Shown piece by piece: positions 21,574 to 29,759 of a stretch of 64,000 nucleotides of DNA. The translations under genes were made by a program, and so were the position numbers. Numbering within the stretch: position 1 is the first letter of the stretch; the number at the start of each line of letters is the position of its first letter. The notes under the pieces were generated by a model. It had not been told where the DNA came from. It did no database searches and was given only the letters and a program-made list of their open reading frames with translations. Source of the DNA: an uncultured Pelagibacteraceae bacterium (GTDB taxonomy: Bacteria > Pseudomonadota > Alphaproteobacteria > Pelagibacterales > AG-422-B15); NCBI GenBank assembly GCA_902613805.1, contig CACMIV010000001.1, forward strand, positions 488,001 through 552,000, written 5' to 3'.

Positions 21574-22272
21574 ATGAAGACTTTAATTGCACTCGTAGAT
21601 GATGACCGAAATATTTTGATTTCCTTGGAAGAGCTATTGAAAAAAGAAGAATTTGAAATTCATACTTATGCTGATGGTCAATCCGCTTTAAATGGGATGT
21701 TTAGATACCCTCCCGCCTTAGCTGTAATTGACATAAAGATGCCTCGTATGGATGGTTACGAGCTTTTTAGAAAGATAAGAGAAAAACTTAAAATACCAGT
21801 AATTTTTCTTACATCAAAAGATCAAGAGGCAGATAAGTTGAAAGGGCTAATGCAGGGTGTTGATGGCTATGTTACAAAAGGAGGTAATTTTTCTAAAGAA
21901 ATTTTAATTGAAACAATTAAAAATACGCTAAATAGAGTTAAAATTGATTCTGATAGTAAGAATGTAAATGAAATAATTCTACATGGTGATTTAAGACTGG
22001 ACTGCTTAAGACATTCTTGTGAATGGAAAGAAGTTCAACTTGATGAAGATTTAACTACAACAGAATTCAAAATAATTAGAGAGTTAGTTGAGAGACCAGG
22101 AATTGTAAAATCCAGAGATCGTCTAATGGAGATAGCATATAATGATGAGCTTGATGTAGACGACAGGACGATCGATAGTCATATAAAAAGGATTAGAAAA
22201 AAATTTCGTAAAATAGATCCTAAGTTCAATGCTATTCACACATTGTATGGTTCAGGATATCAATGGAAATAA
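21574..22272 (+). CDS. chvI: ChvI-type response regulator
   Basis: A 232-residue OmpR-family regulator. The receiver domain has the acidic pair at D10/D11 and phospho-acceptor D53 in VIDIKMPRMDGYE. The C-terminal winged helix has TTTEFKIIRELVERPGIVKSRDRLM and RTIDSHIKRIRKKF. The run of pckA (divergent), chvI, chvG and ahcY identifies it as ChvI, which controls envelope, acid-response and central metabolic genes in Alphaproteobacteria. The partner kinase gene follows after 27 bp. Confidence 0.92.
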   Translation: MKTLIALVDDDRNILISLEELLKKEEFEIHTYADGQSALNGMFRYPPALAVIDIKMPRMDGYELFRKIREKLKIPVIFLTSKDQEADKLKGLMQGVDGYVTKGGNFSKEILIETIKNTLNRVKIDSDSKNVNEIILHGDLRLDCLRHSCEWKEVQLDEDLTTTEFKIIRELVERPGIVKSRDRLMEIAYNDELDVDDRTIDSHIKRIRKKFRKIDPKFNAIHTLYGSGYQWK

Positions 22273-22299
22273 AATATATTTCTGTTTAAAATAAAAGAG

Positions 22300-23820
22300 T
22301 TGAACAGCTTATTAAAAAAATATTTATTTTACAATTTGCTAGGACTAGTTCTGCTAGCTATAGCAACTACAGTATTAATAGTTGTTTTGAATAACTATCA
22401 ATTGAATAAAAGACTCAAGGAGATCGATAATCAAAATTTAATAATTTATAATTTTTTAAATTCATCAAATTTTTTTCGAAATAATGAGTCTGAAAGTATA
22501 TACGAAGCTATTTTATCTAAGCTAGAGATTAAAAATTTATCTATATTAATTTTAGATAATGAAGGAAATGTAGTGATTGATACAAAAGGGTATGATGTTG
22601 CTTCAGGTAGCATTACTCCAAGCCCGCTTATTGAGATTGAGGAGCTTGGTAAAAATTTTAATGATAATGAAATTTTGAATTTGGACAAAAAAAGCACTAA
22701 CTTTAGGGACTTTCTTAATAACGAAATCTTTATTGAAAAATATAATAATTCACAAAGAGGAATAAAAAGTAGTTTTTCTGTTCAACAAGAAAATAAAAAG
22801 TTAGAACTATTTTCAATTTTACCTGTGAGTCTAAATGAAGATGTCTTTCATATAGTTGCTTACGAAGATAATACTGAAATTCAAAGAATTAATAATCAAA
22901 TAAGGTTTAATGTACTTTTGGCTGGTCTAGCTATTGCATTTACCCTCATTCTATTTTCTTTTTTCTTAAATTTCATAATTCTTAAGCCAATAAAAAAATT
23001 AGCAAAAGCTGCTGAAAATGTAGATGCAGATGTTAAATCGAAACCATTAATTACTGTTCTTGATAGGAGAGAAGATGAAATTGGTCAACTTTCAAAAATT
23101 ATTAATACTATGCTTAAAAACCTATATCAAAAAATAGATAATGCTGAAAATAATTCAGCTGATCTAATGCATGAGATAAGAAATCCACTTGCATCCATAA
23201 GAATGGCCACTGATGTAATCAATGATAAATTAGATGATGAGCAGAAAAAATTTCTTGATTTAATCTTAAATGATATTTCAAGAATTGAGAATATTATCAC
23301 TGATTATTCATCAATGATTAAAGATGAAGTTAATTTATACAAAAGTCAGTCTAATGTTTTTAATATTAGGGAACTTTTAGATGATTTAATTCATAATTAT
23401 AAAGAGAATGTTTCCAATAAATTAAATATAAAATTTTTTGCAAATGAAAATCAAAATCTTTTGGTCAATGGCCAAAAATCTTTTCTTTATCAAGCCTTCG
23501 ACAATATCATAATGAATGCCGCCTCATTCTCCCCATCAGGTGGTATTATAGAGATTGTATTATCTTCAACTGAAAATTATCTAAGCGTCTCTATTTCTGA
23601 CGAAGGACCGGGAATTAAGGATCCAAACATAAAAAGAATTTTTGATAGATTTTATTCTTTTAGAGACAATAAAAGTGATCAAGGTCATTCAGGTTTAGGT
23701 CTAAGTATTGCTAAGCAAATTATAGATGCTCATGATGGCTATATATCTGCGGACAACGTCATAGAAGGTGGAAATATAATTGGTGCTAAGTTCATTGTTA
23801 ATTTACCATTGGCAGATTAG
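22300..23820 (+). CDS. chvG: ChvG-type sensor histidine kinase
   Basis: A 506-residue membrane kinase. TM1 is about residues 7-29, the periplasmic sensor about 30-202, and TM2 about 203-229, then a HAMP domain (KPIKKLAKAAENVD). The H-box MHEIRNPLASIR has the phosphorylated histidine near 291. The ATPase domain has NIIMNAASFSPSGG, DEGPGI and GLGLSIAKQI. It starts with TTG; the first membrane helix begins so soon afterwards that a later start is unlikely. In rhizobia hprK and PTS genes usually follow chvG, but here ahcY comes next. Confidence 0.9.
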   Translation: MNSLLKKYLFYNLLGLVLLAIATTVLIVVLNNYQLNKRLKEIDNQNLIIYNFLNSSNFFRNNESESIYEAILSKLEIKNLSILILDNEGNVVIDTKGYDVASGSITPSPLIEIEELGKNFNDNEILNLDKKSTNFRDFLNNEIFIEKYNNSQRGIKSSFSVQQENKKLELFSILPVSLNEDVFHIVAYEDNTEIQRINNQIRFNVLLAGLAIAFTLILFSFFLNFIILKPIKKLAKAAENVDADVKSKPLITVLDRREDEIGQLSKIINTMLKNLYQKIDNAENNSADLMHEIRNPLASIRMATDVINDKLDDEQKKFLDLILNDISRIENIITDYSSMIKDEVNLYKSQSNVFNIRELLDDLIHNYKENVSNKLNIKFFANENQNLLVNGQKSFLYQAFDNIIMNAASFSPSGGIIEIVLSSTENYLSVSISDEGPGIKDPNIKRIFDRFYSFRDNKSDQGHSGLGLSIAKQIIDAHDGYISADNVIEGGNIIGAKFIVNLPLAD

Positions 23821-23834
23821 ATGAAATATTAAGA

Positions 23835-23862
23835 TTGATTAATGTTGTATATAACATATATT
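23835..23862 (+). promoter_or_regulatory. Predicted promoter of ahcY
   Basis: A -35-like TTGATT at 23835-23840 and a -10-like TATATT at 23857-23862 are separated by 16 bp. Only nine bases separate the -10 from the ahcY ATG, so the predicted transcript would have almost no leader. That leaves no room for a SAH or SAM riboswitch. Confidence 0.45.
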
Positions 23863-23871
23863 TTATGATCT

Positions 23872-25164
23872 ATGGCAAATGAGGATTACAAAGTAGCAGA
23901 TATAAATCTTGCAGATTTCGGTAGAAAAGAGATTTCACTTGCTGAAACTGAAATGCCTGGATTAATGGCATTAAGAAGTGAATATAAAGGAAAAAAACCA
24001 CTTGAGGGTGCAAGAATTCTCGGCTGTCTTCATATGACCATACAAACTGCTGTGCTAATTGAAACATTAGTAGAATTAGGTGCTGATGTCAGATGGTCAT
24101 CGTGTAATATATTTTCAACACAAGATCATGCTGCAGCTGCAATAGCAAAAGCAGGCATACCAGTTTATGCATGGAAAGGTGAAACAGAGGAAGAATATTG
24201 GTGGTGTGTAAGACAAACGATTGAAGGTAAAGAGGGTTGGAAACCAAATATGATTCTCGACGATGGTGGTGACCTGACAAGTTTAATGCATAAAGAATAT
24301 AATGACTTATTGAAAGAAGTAAAAGGACTCTCAGAGGAAACAACAACAGGTGTACTCGCATTAAAAAAAATGGAGAGTGAAGGTACCTTAATGGTGCCAG
24401 CTATTAATGTAAATGACTCAGTCACCAAATCTAAATTCGATAATCTTTATGGCTGTAGAGAAAGTTTAGTTGATGGAATTAAAAGAGCAACTGATGTCAT
24501 GATGTCAGGTAAAGTTGCTATAGTTGCTGGCTTTGGTGATGTTGGCAAAGGCAGCGCTGCTTCATTACGTCAAAGTGGTGCAAGAGTAATGGTTACTGAA
24601 ACAGATCCAATTTGCGCATTACAAGCGGCAATGGAAGGCTATGAAGTTGTATTGATGGATGAAATGATTAAGGAAGCAGATATAGTTGTTACTGCTACCG
24701 GAAATAAAGATATTGTTACCGCAGACCACATGAGAGATATGAAAGATAGAGCAATTTTATGCAACATTGGTCACTTCGATAACGAAATTCAAGTTGATGC
24801 ACTTAGAAATTATAAATGGGATGAGATCAAGCCACAAGTACATGAAATTACTTTTCCTGATGAAAAAAGAATCATTTTGTTAGCCGAAGGAAGGCTTGTA
24901 AACTTAGGCTGTGCAACTGGGCACCCAAGCTTTGTAATGAGCGCTTCTTTTACAAACCAGGTAACAGCACAAATTGAATTATGGAATAATTCGGAAAATT
25001 ATGAAAAAAAAGTTTATGTACTTCCAAAGCATTTGGATGAAAAGGTTGCGCGTCTCCATTTAGAAAAGGTAGGAGCTAAACTTACACAATTATCCAAAGA
25101 TCAAGCTGACTATATTAGTGTAACTCCAGAGGGTCCTTATAAACCTGAAGCTTATCGATACTAA
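23872..25164 (+). CDS. ahcY: S-adenosylhomocysteine hydrolase
   Basis: A 430-residue cytosolic enzyme that splits S-adenosylhomocysteine into adenosine and homocysteine, recycling the product of all SAM-dependent methylations. The N-terminal substrate region has [17 protein letters not shown] and [15 protein letters not shown]. The NAD-binding site is [19 protein letters not shown]. The C-terminus [12 protein letters not shown]...[10 protein letters not shown] is invariant in the family. Length fits. The gene follows chvG and starts the run ahcY, tsaE, amgK and murU. Confidence 0.97.
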   Translation: MANEDYKVADINLADFGRKEISLAETEMPGLMALRSEYKGKKPLEGARILGCLHMTIQTAVLIETLVELGADVRWSSCNIFSTQDHAAAAIAKAGIPVYAWKGETEEEYWWCVRQTIEGKEGWKPNMILDDGGDLTSLMHKEYNDLLKEVKGLSEETTTGVLALKKMESEGTLMVPAINVNDSVTKSKFDNLYGCRESLVDGIKRATDVMMSGKVAIVAGFGDVGKGSAASLRQSGARVMVTETDPICALQAAMEGYEVVLMDEMIKEADIVVTATGNKDIVTADHMRDMKDRAILCNIGHFDNEIQVDALRNYKWDEIKPQVHEITFPDEKRIILLAEGRLVNLGCATGHPSFVMSASFTNQVTAQIELWNNSENYEKKVYVLPKHLDEKVARLHLEKVGAKLTQLSKDQADYISVTPEGPYKPEAYRY

Positions 25165-25191
25165 ATTTTATTTTAGTGTTAGAGTTTATTT

Positions 25192-25641
25192 ATGCTTCTG
25201 AAAAATGAGAGGGATACTCAACTGTTTGCTAGAAAATTAGTCAAGTTTTCTAAAGGTAGCAATATAGTAATTTGTCTAAATGGTAATTTAGGATCTGGGA
25301 AAACCACATTCAGTAGGTATTTTATTCAAGAGTATTTAAAAGATGCAAAAATAAAAGAAATACCAAGTCCAACCTTCACCTTATTGCAGGTGTATGAACA
25401 TAGAAATATTAAAATTAATCATTTTGATTTTTATAGACTTAATTCAGCTGCAGAGTTAGTTGAGTTAAATTTTATGGAGTCTACATTTGACGATGCATGT
25501 TTAATAGAATGGTCTGATAAATTTAAAGAAATTCTTCCATCGGATCGAATAGAAATTATATTTAAAATTTTAAAAAATAATAATCGTAATGTTGACATAA
25601 AAAAATTTGGTAAGTTTAAAAATTTAAAAATCGATGGATAA
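25192..25641 (+). CDS. tsaE: tRNA threonylcarbamoyladenosine biosynthesis ATPase TsaE
   Basis: A 149-residue P-loop protein with Walker A GNLGSGKTT at 31-39, the PSPTFTLLQVYE segment, and the HFDFYRL block followed by ACLIEWSDK. These are the classical TsaE (YjeE) motifs. TsaE works with TsaB and TsaD to form t6A at position 37 of ANN-decoding tRNAs. It overlaps the next gene by 8 bp, fitting the alphaproteobacterial tsaE-amgK-murU order. Confidence 0.93.
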   Translation: MLLKNERDTQLFARKLVKFSKGSNIVICLNGNLGSGKTTFSRYFIQEYLKDAKIKEIPSPTFTLLQVYEHRNIKINHFDFYRLNSAAELVELNFMESTFDDACLIEWSDKFKEILPSDRIEIIFKILKNNNRNVDIKKFGKFKNLKIDG

Positions 25642-26614
25642 TCGTTTCGATAAGTTATTATTATATTTAGAGAAACATAAAATCTCTTCTAAAAATTTAG
25701 TTGCAATTAAAAGTGATGCATCTTTCAGAAAATATTATAGATTAGAAAATAATATCCTAGCCATGGATGCAGCTCCTGAAAAGGGTGAGTCAGTTTCAAA
25801 ATTTTCAGAAATTGCAAGTATACTTCATTCATTTAATTTAAGTGCTCCTAAGATAATAGATGTAAATAACAAAGAAGGTTTCATTCTTCTAGAGGATTTT
25901 GGAGATAAAGTTTTTTCTAAACATATGAATAAAGAAAATAAAAAACATTTATACCAGAAAGCAATTGATGTTCTAATTGATATAAAAATTAAATCTCATC
26001 AAAATAAATCTTATTTAAGTAAATTAAAAACTTATAACTTTGAGGAGCTATATAGAGAGTCAATTTTATTTATTGAATGGTTCATTGAGAAAAAACTTGG
26101 AATGCAGATAAGCAATAAAAAAAGAGATGAATTTTATCAAATTTTACAACAAGCTTTCTTAAATATAAAATCTCAAAACGATACTCTTGTTCTTAGGGAT
26201 TACCACGTTGATAATTTAATTCTAAAGGATCATAAGGAGCCTCTAAAACAAGTTGGTTTGATAGATTTTCAAGATGCATTATTAGGTTCATCATTTTATG
26301 ACCTTGCTTCGCTATTGGAGGACGTACGCATGCCCTTAAATGAAAATGAAAAAGAAGAATTAATTAAATACTATATTAAATTGACGGATGAAAATTACGA
26401 TATGGTTCTTAGAGAAATCAACTTTTTTTCTCTCCAGAGAAATTTAAAAATTCTTGGGATATTTAGTAGACTTTCGATTAGAGATGGAAAAGAAAGATAT
26501 TTAAAGTATTTTCCTGCAACTTATAATTTTATTAAATCAAATTTAAAATCATCATTGTTTTTTGATATGAAGAAATGGATTGAAGAGTTGCAGATAAAAG
26601 AGCTTCAATTATGA
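25634..26614 (+). CDS. amgK: Anomeric MurNAc/GlcNAc kinase AmgK-like phosphotransferase
   Basis: A 326-residue aminoglycoside-phosphotransferase-fold kinase. The catalytic loop RDYHVDNLIL and the metal-binding GLIDFQDALLGSSFYDLASLLEDVR are clear, and the N-terminus has SDASFRKYYRL. AmgK phosphorylates free MurNAc or GlcNAc at the anomeric carbon in the peptidoglycan-recycling route that bypasses de novo UDP-MurNAc synthesis. Adjacency to a MurU-like nucleotidyltransferase, with a 4-bp overlap, supports this over other kinases of the fold. Confidence 0.85.
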   Translation: MDNRFDKLLLYLEKHKISSKNLVAIKSDASFRKYYRLENNILAMDAAPEKGESVSKFSEIASILHSFNLSAPKIIDVNNKEGFILLEDFGDKVFSKHMNKENKKHLYQKAIDVLIDIKIKSHQNKSYLSKLKTYNFEELYRESILFIEWFIEKKLGMQISNKKRDEFYQILQQAFLNIKSQNDTLVLRDYHVDNLILKDHKEPLKQVGLIDFQDALLGSSFYDLASLLEDVRMPLNENEKEELIKYYIKLTDENYDMVLREINFFSLQRNLKILGIFSRLSIRDGKERYLKYFPATYNFIKSNLKSSLFFDMKKWIEELQIKELQL

Positions 26615-27303
26615 AGTCTTCAATTATTCTTGCTGCAGGGTTAGGCAAAAGGGTAAGAGAATATTCTTTGGTTTTACCAAAGCCTCTAATCGAAGTAAAC
26701 GGAAAACCCTTTATAGAATATTCAATAAATATTATGGAGGAGTTAGGCTTTGAGGAAATTTTCATAAATGTTCATTACAAATCTGATCAAATTATCTCGT
26801 ATTTAAAAAATCTAAATAATCCAAAAATCAAAATTTCTGATGAGACAGACTGCCTATTAGATACTGGTGGTGGAATAAAAAAAATTATGGATGAAAATAA
26901 AATAGAACAAGTATTTATTTTAAATTGTGACAATTTATGGGAAGATGAAGACACTGTCTTCTTTAGAGAAATGATAGAGAATTTTCCAAAAGATACAATT
27001 TCGTTACTTGCTCTAACGCCAATAAATCTTATAAGTGGCTATGATGGTAAAGGTGATTTTTCATTTACAAAAGATGACTATATACAAAGATATAATGATA
27101 CAACTAGTAAAGGTTACGTATTTAATGGTGCTCAGATTATTAGAAAAGAAGCATTCAAAGACTTAAAAAGTAATGTTTTTTCAATTAATCAAGTATGGGA
27201 TGATTTAATTTCAAAAAATTTGATCAAAGGCTACAAATTCAATAAAAATGTTTTACATCTTGGTACTACAGCAGCTTTAAAAAAATACGACGAGAAATTA
27301 TGA
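26611..27303 (+). CDS. murU: MurU-like N-acetylmuramate-1-phosphate uridylyltransferase
   Basis: A 230-residue nucleotidyltransferase. The N-terminal signature LAAGLGKRVREYSLVLPKPL is followed by LLDTGGGIKK and the metal-binding LNCDNLW. It would join UTP and MurNAc-1-phosphate to make UDP-MurNAc for peptidoglycan recycling. It overlaps amgK by 4 bp and the thioredoxin-fold gene by 4 bp, so the set is translationally coupled. Specificity is inferred from context; a different sugar-1-phosphate is possible. Confidence 0.82.
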   Translation: MKSSIILAAGLGKRVREYSLVLPKPLIEVNGKPFIEYSINIMEELGFEEIFINVHYKSDQIISYLKNLNNPKIKISDETDCLLDTGGGIKKIMDENKIEQVFILNCDNLWEDEDTVFFREMIENFPKDTISLLALTPINLISGYDGKGDFSFTKDDYIQRYNDTTSKGYVFNGAQIIRKEAFKDLKSNVFSINQVWDDLISKNLIKGYKFNKNVLHLGTTAALKKYDEKL

Positions 27304-27899
27304 TTAAAAAAATAATTATATTTATAATCACCACACTTCTAATGACTATCTCAACTTTAGCATCTGCACAAGATGACCAGAATCTTGCAAGTTTCATCCT
27401 TCGAAATCACGAAGCGAGCGCTCTCCCAACAGTTGGAAACAGTAATGCAGAAATTACAGTTGTAGAATTTTTCGATTATAGATGCGGCTATTGTGCAAAA
27501 CAGGCAAAAGATTTTGAAAAAATATTAAATGAGTCAGAAAATGTTAAAATTGTTTATCTTGAATGGCCAATTTTTGGTGACATATCAGATACAGCGGCAA
27601 AAATTGCACTAATTATTTGGGATAACTATCCTGATATGTATTTTGACATTCATAATGGACTAATGAAACTTGGACCAAGAATGAAAAAAGATTCAATAAT
27701 TACTCTATTAAATGAAAACAATTTTGATGGTGAGAAAATTTTTAATCAGGCGTTGGATCAAACTGAAAATGCAGTGATTAATGAAAATTTTAAATTAGCA
27801 CAAAGTTTAGGATTAAGAGGAACCCCAGCATCTGTAATTAATGATTCGATTTATCCCGGGTATATTAAATACGAAGTGTTAAGCAATTTAGTTAAATAG
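27300..27899 (+). CDS. Exported DsbA-family thiol-disulfide oxidoreductase
   Basis: A 199-residue protein with a Sec signal peptide (about residues 1-23, ending STLASA). The thioredoxin fold has the redox pair C62-GY-C65 in FFDYRCGYCAKQAKDF and the cis-proline loop LRGTPASVIND. Marine Alphaproteobacteria often carry this short DsbA type, which acts in the periplasm to form or shuffle disulfides. It overlaps murU by 4 bp. No DsbB partner is nearby, so oxidase versus isomerase function is open. Confidence 0.88.
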   Translation: MIKKIIIFIITTLLMTISTLASAQDDQNLASFILRNHEASALPTVGNSNAEITVVEFFDYRCGYCAKQAKDFEKILNESENVKIVYLEWPIFGDISDTAAKIALIIWDNYPDMYFDIHNGLMKLGPRMKKDSIITLLNENNFDGEKIFNQALDQTENAVINENFKLAQSLGLRGTPASVINDSIYPGYIKYEVLSNLVK

Positions 27900-27961
27900 T
27901 TATTTAATAAATAAAATTTCGATGCTTGAATTTCATCACGAATACAGTAACCTCTTTATTA

Positions 27962-28288
27962 ATGATTAATAAAGCAAAATTTCAAATAGGTTCTATTGTA
28001 AAGCATAAGTACTTTGACTTTAGAGGAGTAATTTTTGATGTTGATCCAGAATTTAATAATACTGAAGAATGGTATCAATCTATTCCGTTACAAGTAAGAC
28101 CTAGAAAGGATCAACCTTTTTATCATTTGTTGGCCGAAGCACCTAGCCAACCTTCTTATGTTGCTTACGTCTCTCAACAAAATTTATTACCAGATGAAAC
28201 AGATGATCCTGTTTCACATCCACTTGTTGAAGAGATGTTTACTGGAATAAAAAACGGAAAATATATTTCTAAGACAAAACATAACTAA
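27962..28288 (+). CDS. hspQ: Heat shock protein HspQ (YccV-like)
   Basis: I place the start at ATG 27962, giving 108 residues beginning MINKAKFQIGSIVKHKYFDFRGVIFDVDPEF. An upstream TTG at 27926 would add a 12-residue tail not seen in the family. The conserved NTEEWYQSIP, KDQPFYHLLAE and YVAYVSQQNLL segments define HspQ, which also binds hemimethylated DNA in vitro and modulates Lon protease in enterobacteria. It lies between the DsbA-like gene and yciB. Confidence 0.92.
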   Translation: MINKAKFQIGSIVKHKYFDFRGVIFDVDPEFNNTEEWYQSIPLQVRPRKDQPFYHLLAEAPSQPSYVAYVSQQNLLPDETDDPVSHPLVEEMFTGIKNGKYISKTKHN

Positions 28289-28298
28289 ATTAAATTTA

Positions 28299-28841
28299 AT
28301 GAGAAGTTCACTAAAACAAGTATTTGAGCTCGTCCCTCTTGTCGTATTTTTTTATTTTTTTATCAAGACTGGTAAAATTGAAGAAGCAATTCTACCTCTA
28401 ATGATTGCTGCAGGAGTTGCAATTGTAGGGTCATACATTATAGACCGCAAAGTTTCTCCAATGCTGTTGTTTAGTACTATTTTAATATTTATTTTTGGCG
28501 CTTTAACAATTTACTTTAATGATCCCTTTTTTATTAAATTTAAGGTTACCTTGGTTAATCTCATTTTTTCTTTTGTACTATTTGGAGGTTTATATTTTAA
28601 AAAGCCACTATTAAAGTCTTTAATGGGTACTGCAATAAAACTCACTGATTATGGTTGGATACAATTAAGTAAAAGATGGGCTTTTTTTTTCTTATTCCTG
28701 GCAGCTGCCAATGAAATAGTCTATCGAAATTTTTCTGATGCAGTTTGGGTAAATTTCAAATTATTTGGAATTATGGGTCTTACTTTTATATTTATTTTCT
28801 CACAAGCATTTTTTATTCAAAAAAACTTGGCCGATAATTAA
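28299..28841 (+). CDS. yciB: Inner-membrane septation protein YciB (IspZ)
   Basis: A 180-residue protein with about five membrane helices. The ELVPLVVFFYFFIKTG start, the NDPFFIKFKVTLVNLIFS segment and the WIQLSKRWAFFFLFLAAANEIVYRNF block are hallmarks of YciB, which takes part in cell-envelope synthesis and division. It starts 10 bp after hspQ. Its stop shares a TTAA with the stop of the convergent EamA gene at 28838-28841. Confidence 0.93.
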   Translation: MRSSLKQVFELVPLVVFFYFFIKTGKIEEAILPLMIAAGVAIVGSYIIDRKVSPMLLFSTILIFIFGALTIYFNDPFFIKFKVTLVNLIFSFVLFGGLYFKKPLLKSLMGTAIKLTDYGWIQLSKRWAFFFLFLAAANEIVYRNFSDAVWVNFKLFGIMGLTFIFIFSQAFFIQKNLADN

Positions 28842-29713
28842 TTGTTTTTTTCTTTCTCAATAAATTCATCTATAAGCCTCCACGTTACAAAAGCAAAGAC
28901 TATCAGGCCACCCAGCAATTCTATCATAGGAGGTTTTTCCCCAACACCAGCCCATGCCCAAATTGGAGCTAAGATAGGTTCTAATAGAATGTATAAAGCT
29001 GCTCGGTGCGGTGGAATATAGCGAGATCCTATTGTAATAAACATAAAACCAAGACCTACTTGAAATGCACCCATAAATAAGACAAGCAACAGGTCTTTCG
29101 TACTTATTGAATGATCTTGAATAATCAATAAGCCAACAATAATAACCAATATACCAGAAAGAAAAGTTGATGGCATAAAGTCTACATCTGACCGTCTATT
29201 AATTAATGTGAGTTGTAATGCAAAACAAATTGGAACACCAAGTATTATTAAATTACCAAGACTGTTAGCTGTTTCAAATCCTTGGGAAAACATAATTGAG
29301 ATTCCAATCATCGACCCTGCTATTGCAACAATAGTTTTCGTACCAACGATTTTTTTTAAAAAAAAATAACTTGCTAAGGCAGCCCAGAGGGGTCCAGTGC
29401 TCATTAAAAAAACAGCATTCGCAACTGAAGTGTTACTCATCCCAAAAACAAAAAAAATATTACTTAGTCCTAAAATTACAGCAAGTAATAATCCGTCTTT
29501 ACCAATATTAATAAAGGCCTTTGGTGTTTCAGATTTAAATTTTATTAAAATGTAAATTAAAGCTACTAAGCAAAATGTAATCGATCTATAGGAAGTTACT
29601 TGCATTGTAGTTGCGTCATCTACAAGCCTGATAAGTAATCCACCAAAACTTAAAAAAAATCCAGCCGCTAGAAGACAAATTGCACCAAAAATTTCATTGT
29701 TGTATTTTTTCAT
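28838..29713 (-). CDS. EamA/DMT-family transporter
   Basis: A 291-residue protein with ten predicted helices arranged as two EamA repeats, including the AALYILLEPILAPIWAWAGV segment near the end that is typical of drug/metabolite transporters. The sequence ends with a short charged tail. Substrate is unknown; members move amino acids, nucleosides or other metabolites. It is divergent from the alkylsulfatase-like gene across 46 bp. Confidence 0.85.
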   Translation of the reverse strand: MKKYNNEIFGAICLLAAGFFLSFGGLLIRLVDDATTMQVTSYRSITFCLVALIYILIKFKSETPKAFINIGKDGLLLAVILGLSNIFFVFGMSNTSVANAVFLMSTGPLWAALASYFFLKKIVGTKTIVAIAGSMIGISIMFSQGFETANSLGNLIILGVPICFALQLTLINRRSDVDFMPSTFLSGILVIIVGLLIIQDHSISTKDLLLVLFMGAFQVGLGFMFITIGSRYIPPHRAALYILLEPILAPIWAWAGVGEKPPMIELLGGLIVFAFVTWRLIDEFIEKEKNN

Positions 29714-29759
29714 TTTTTCGTAGAAAATATTTCAATACTTATTTCTTAATAATCAATTC

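Noticed and set aside
23821-23871. SAH or SAM riboswitch before ahcY
   Set aside because: Only about 50 bases separate chvG from ahcY, and the predicted promoter leaves no leader long enough.
24089-24428. Reverse-strand open frames inside ahcY and similar frames inside gyrB, livK and other genes
   Set aside because: They lie wholly within well-supported genes on the other strand, with no recognisable domains or ribosome sites.
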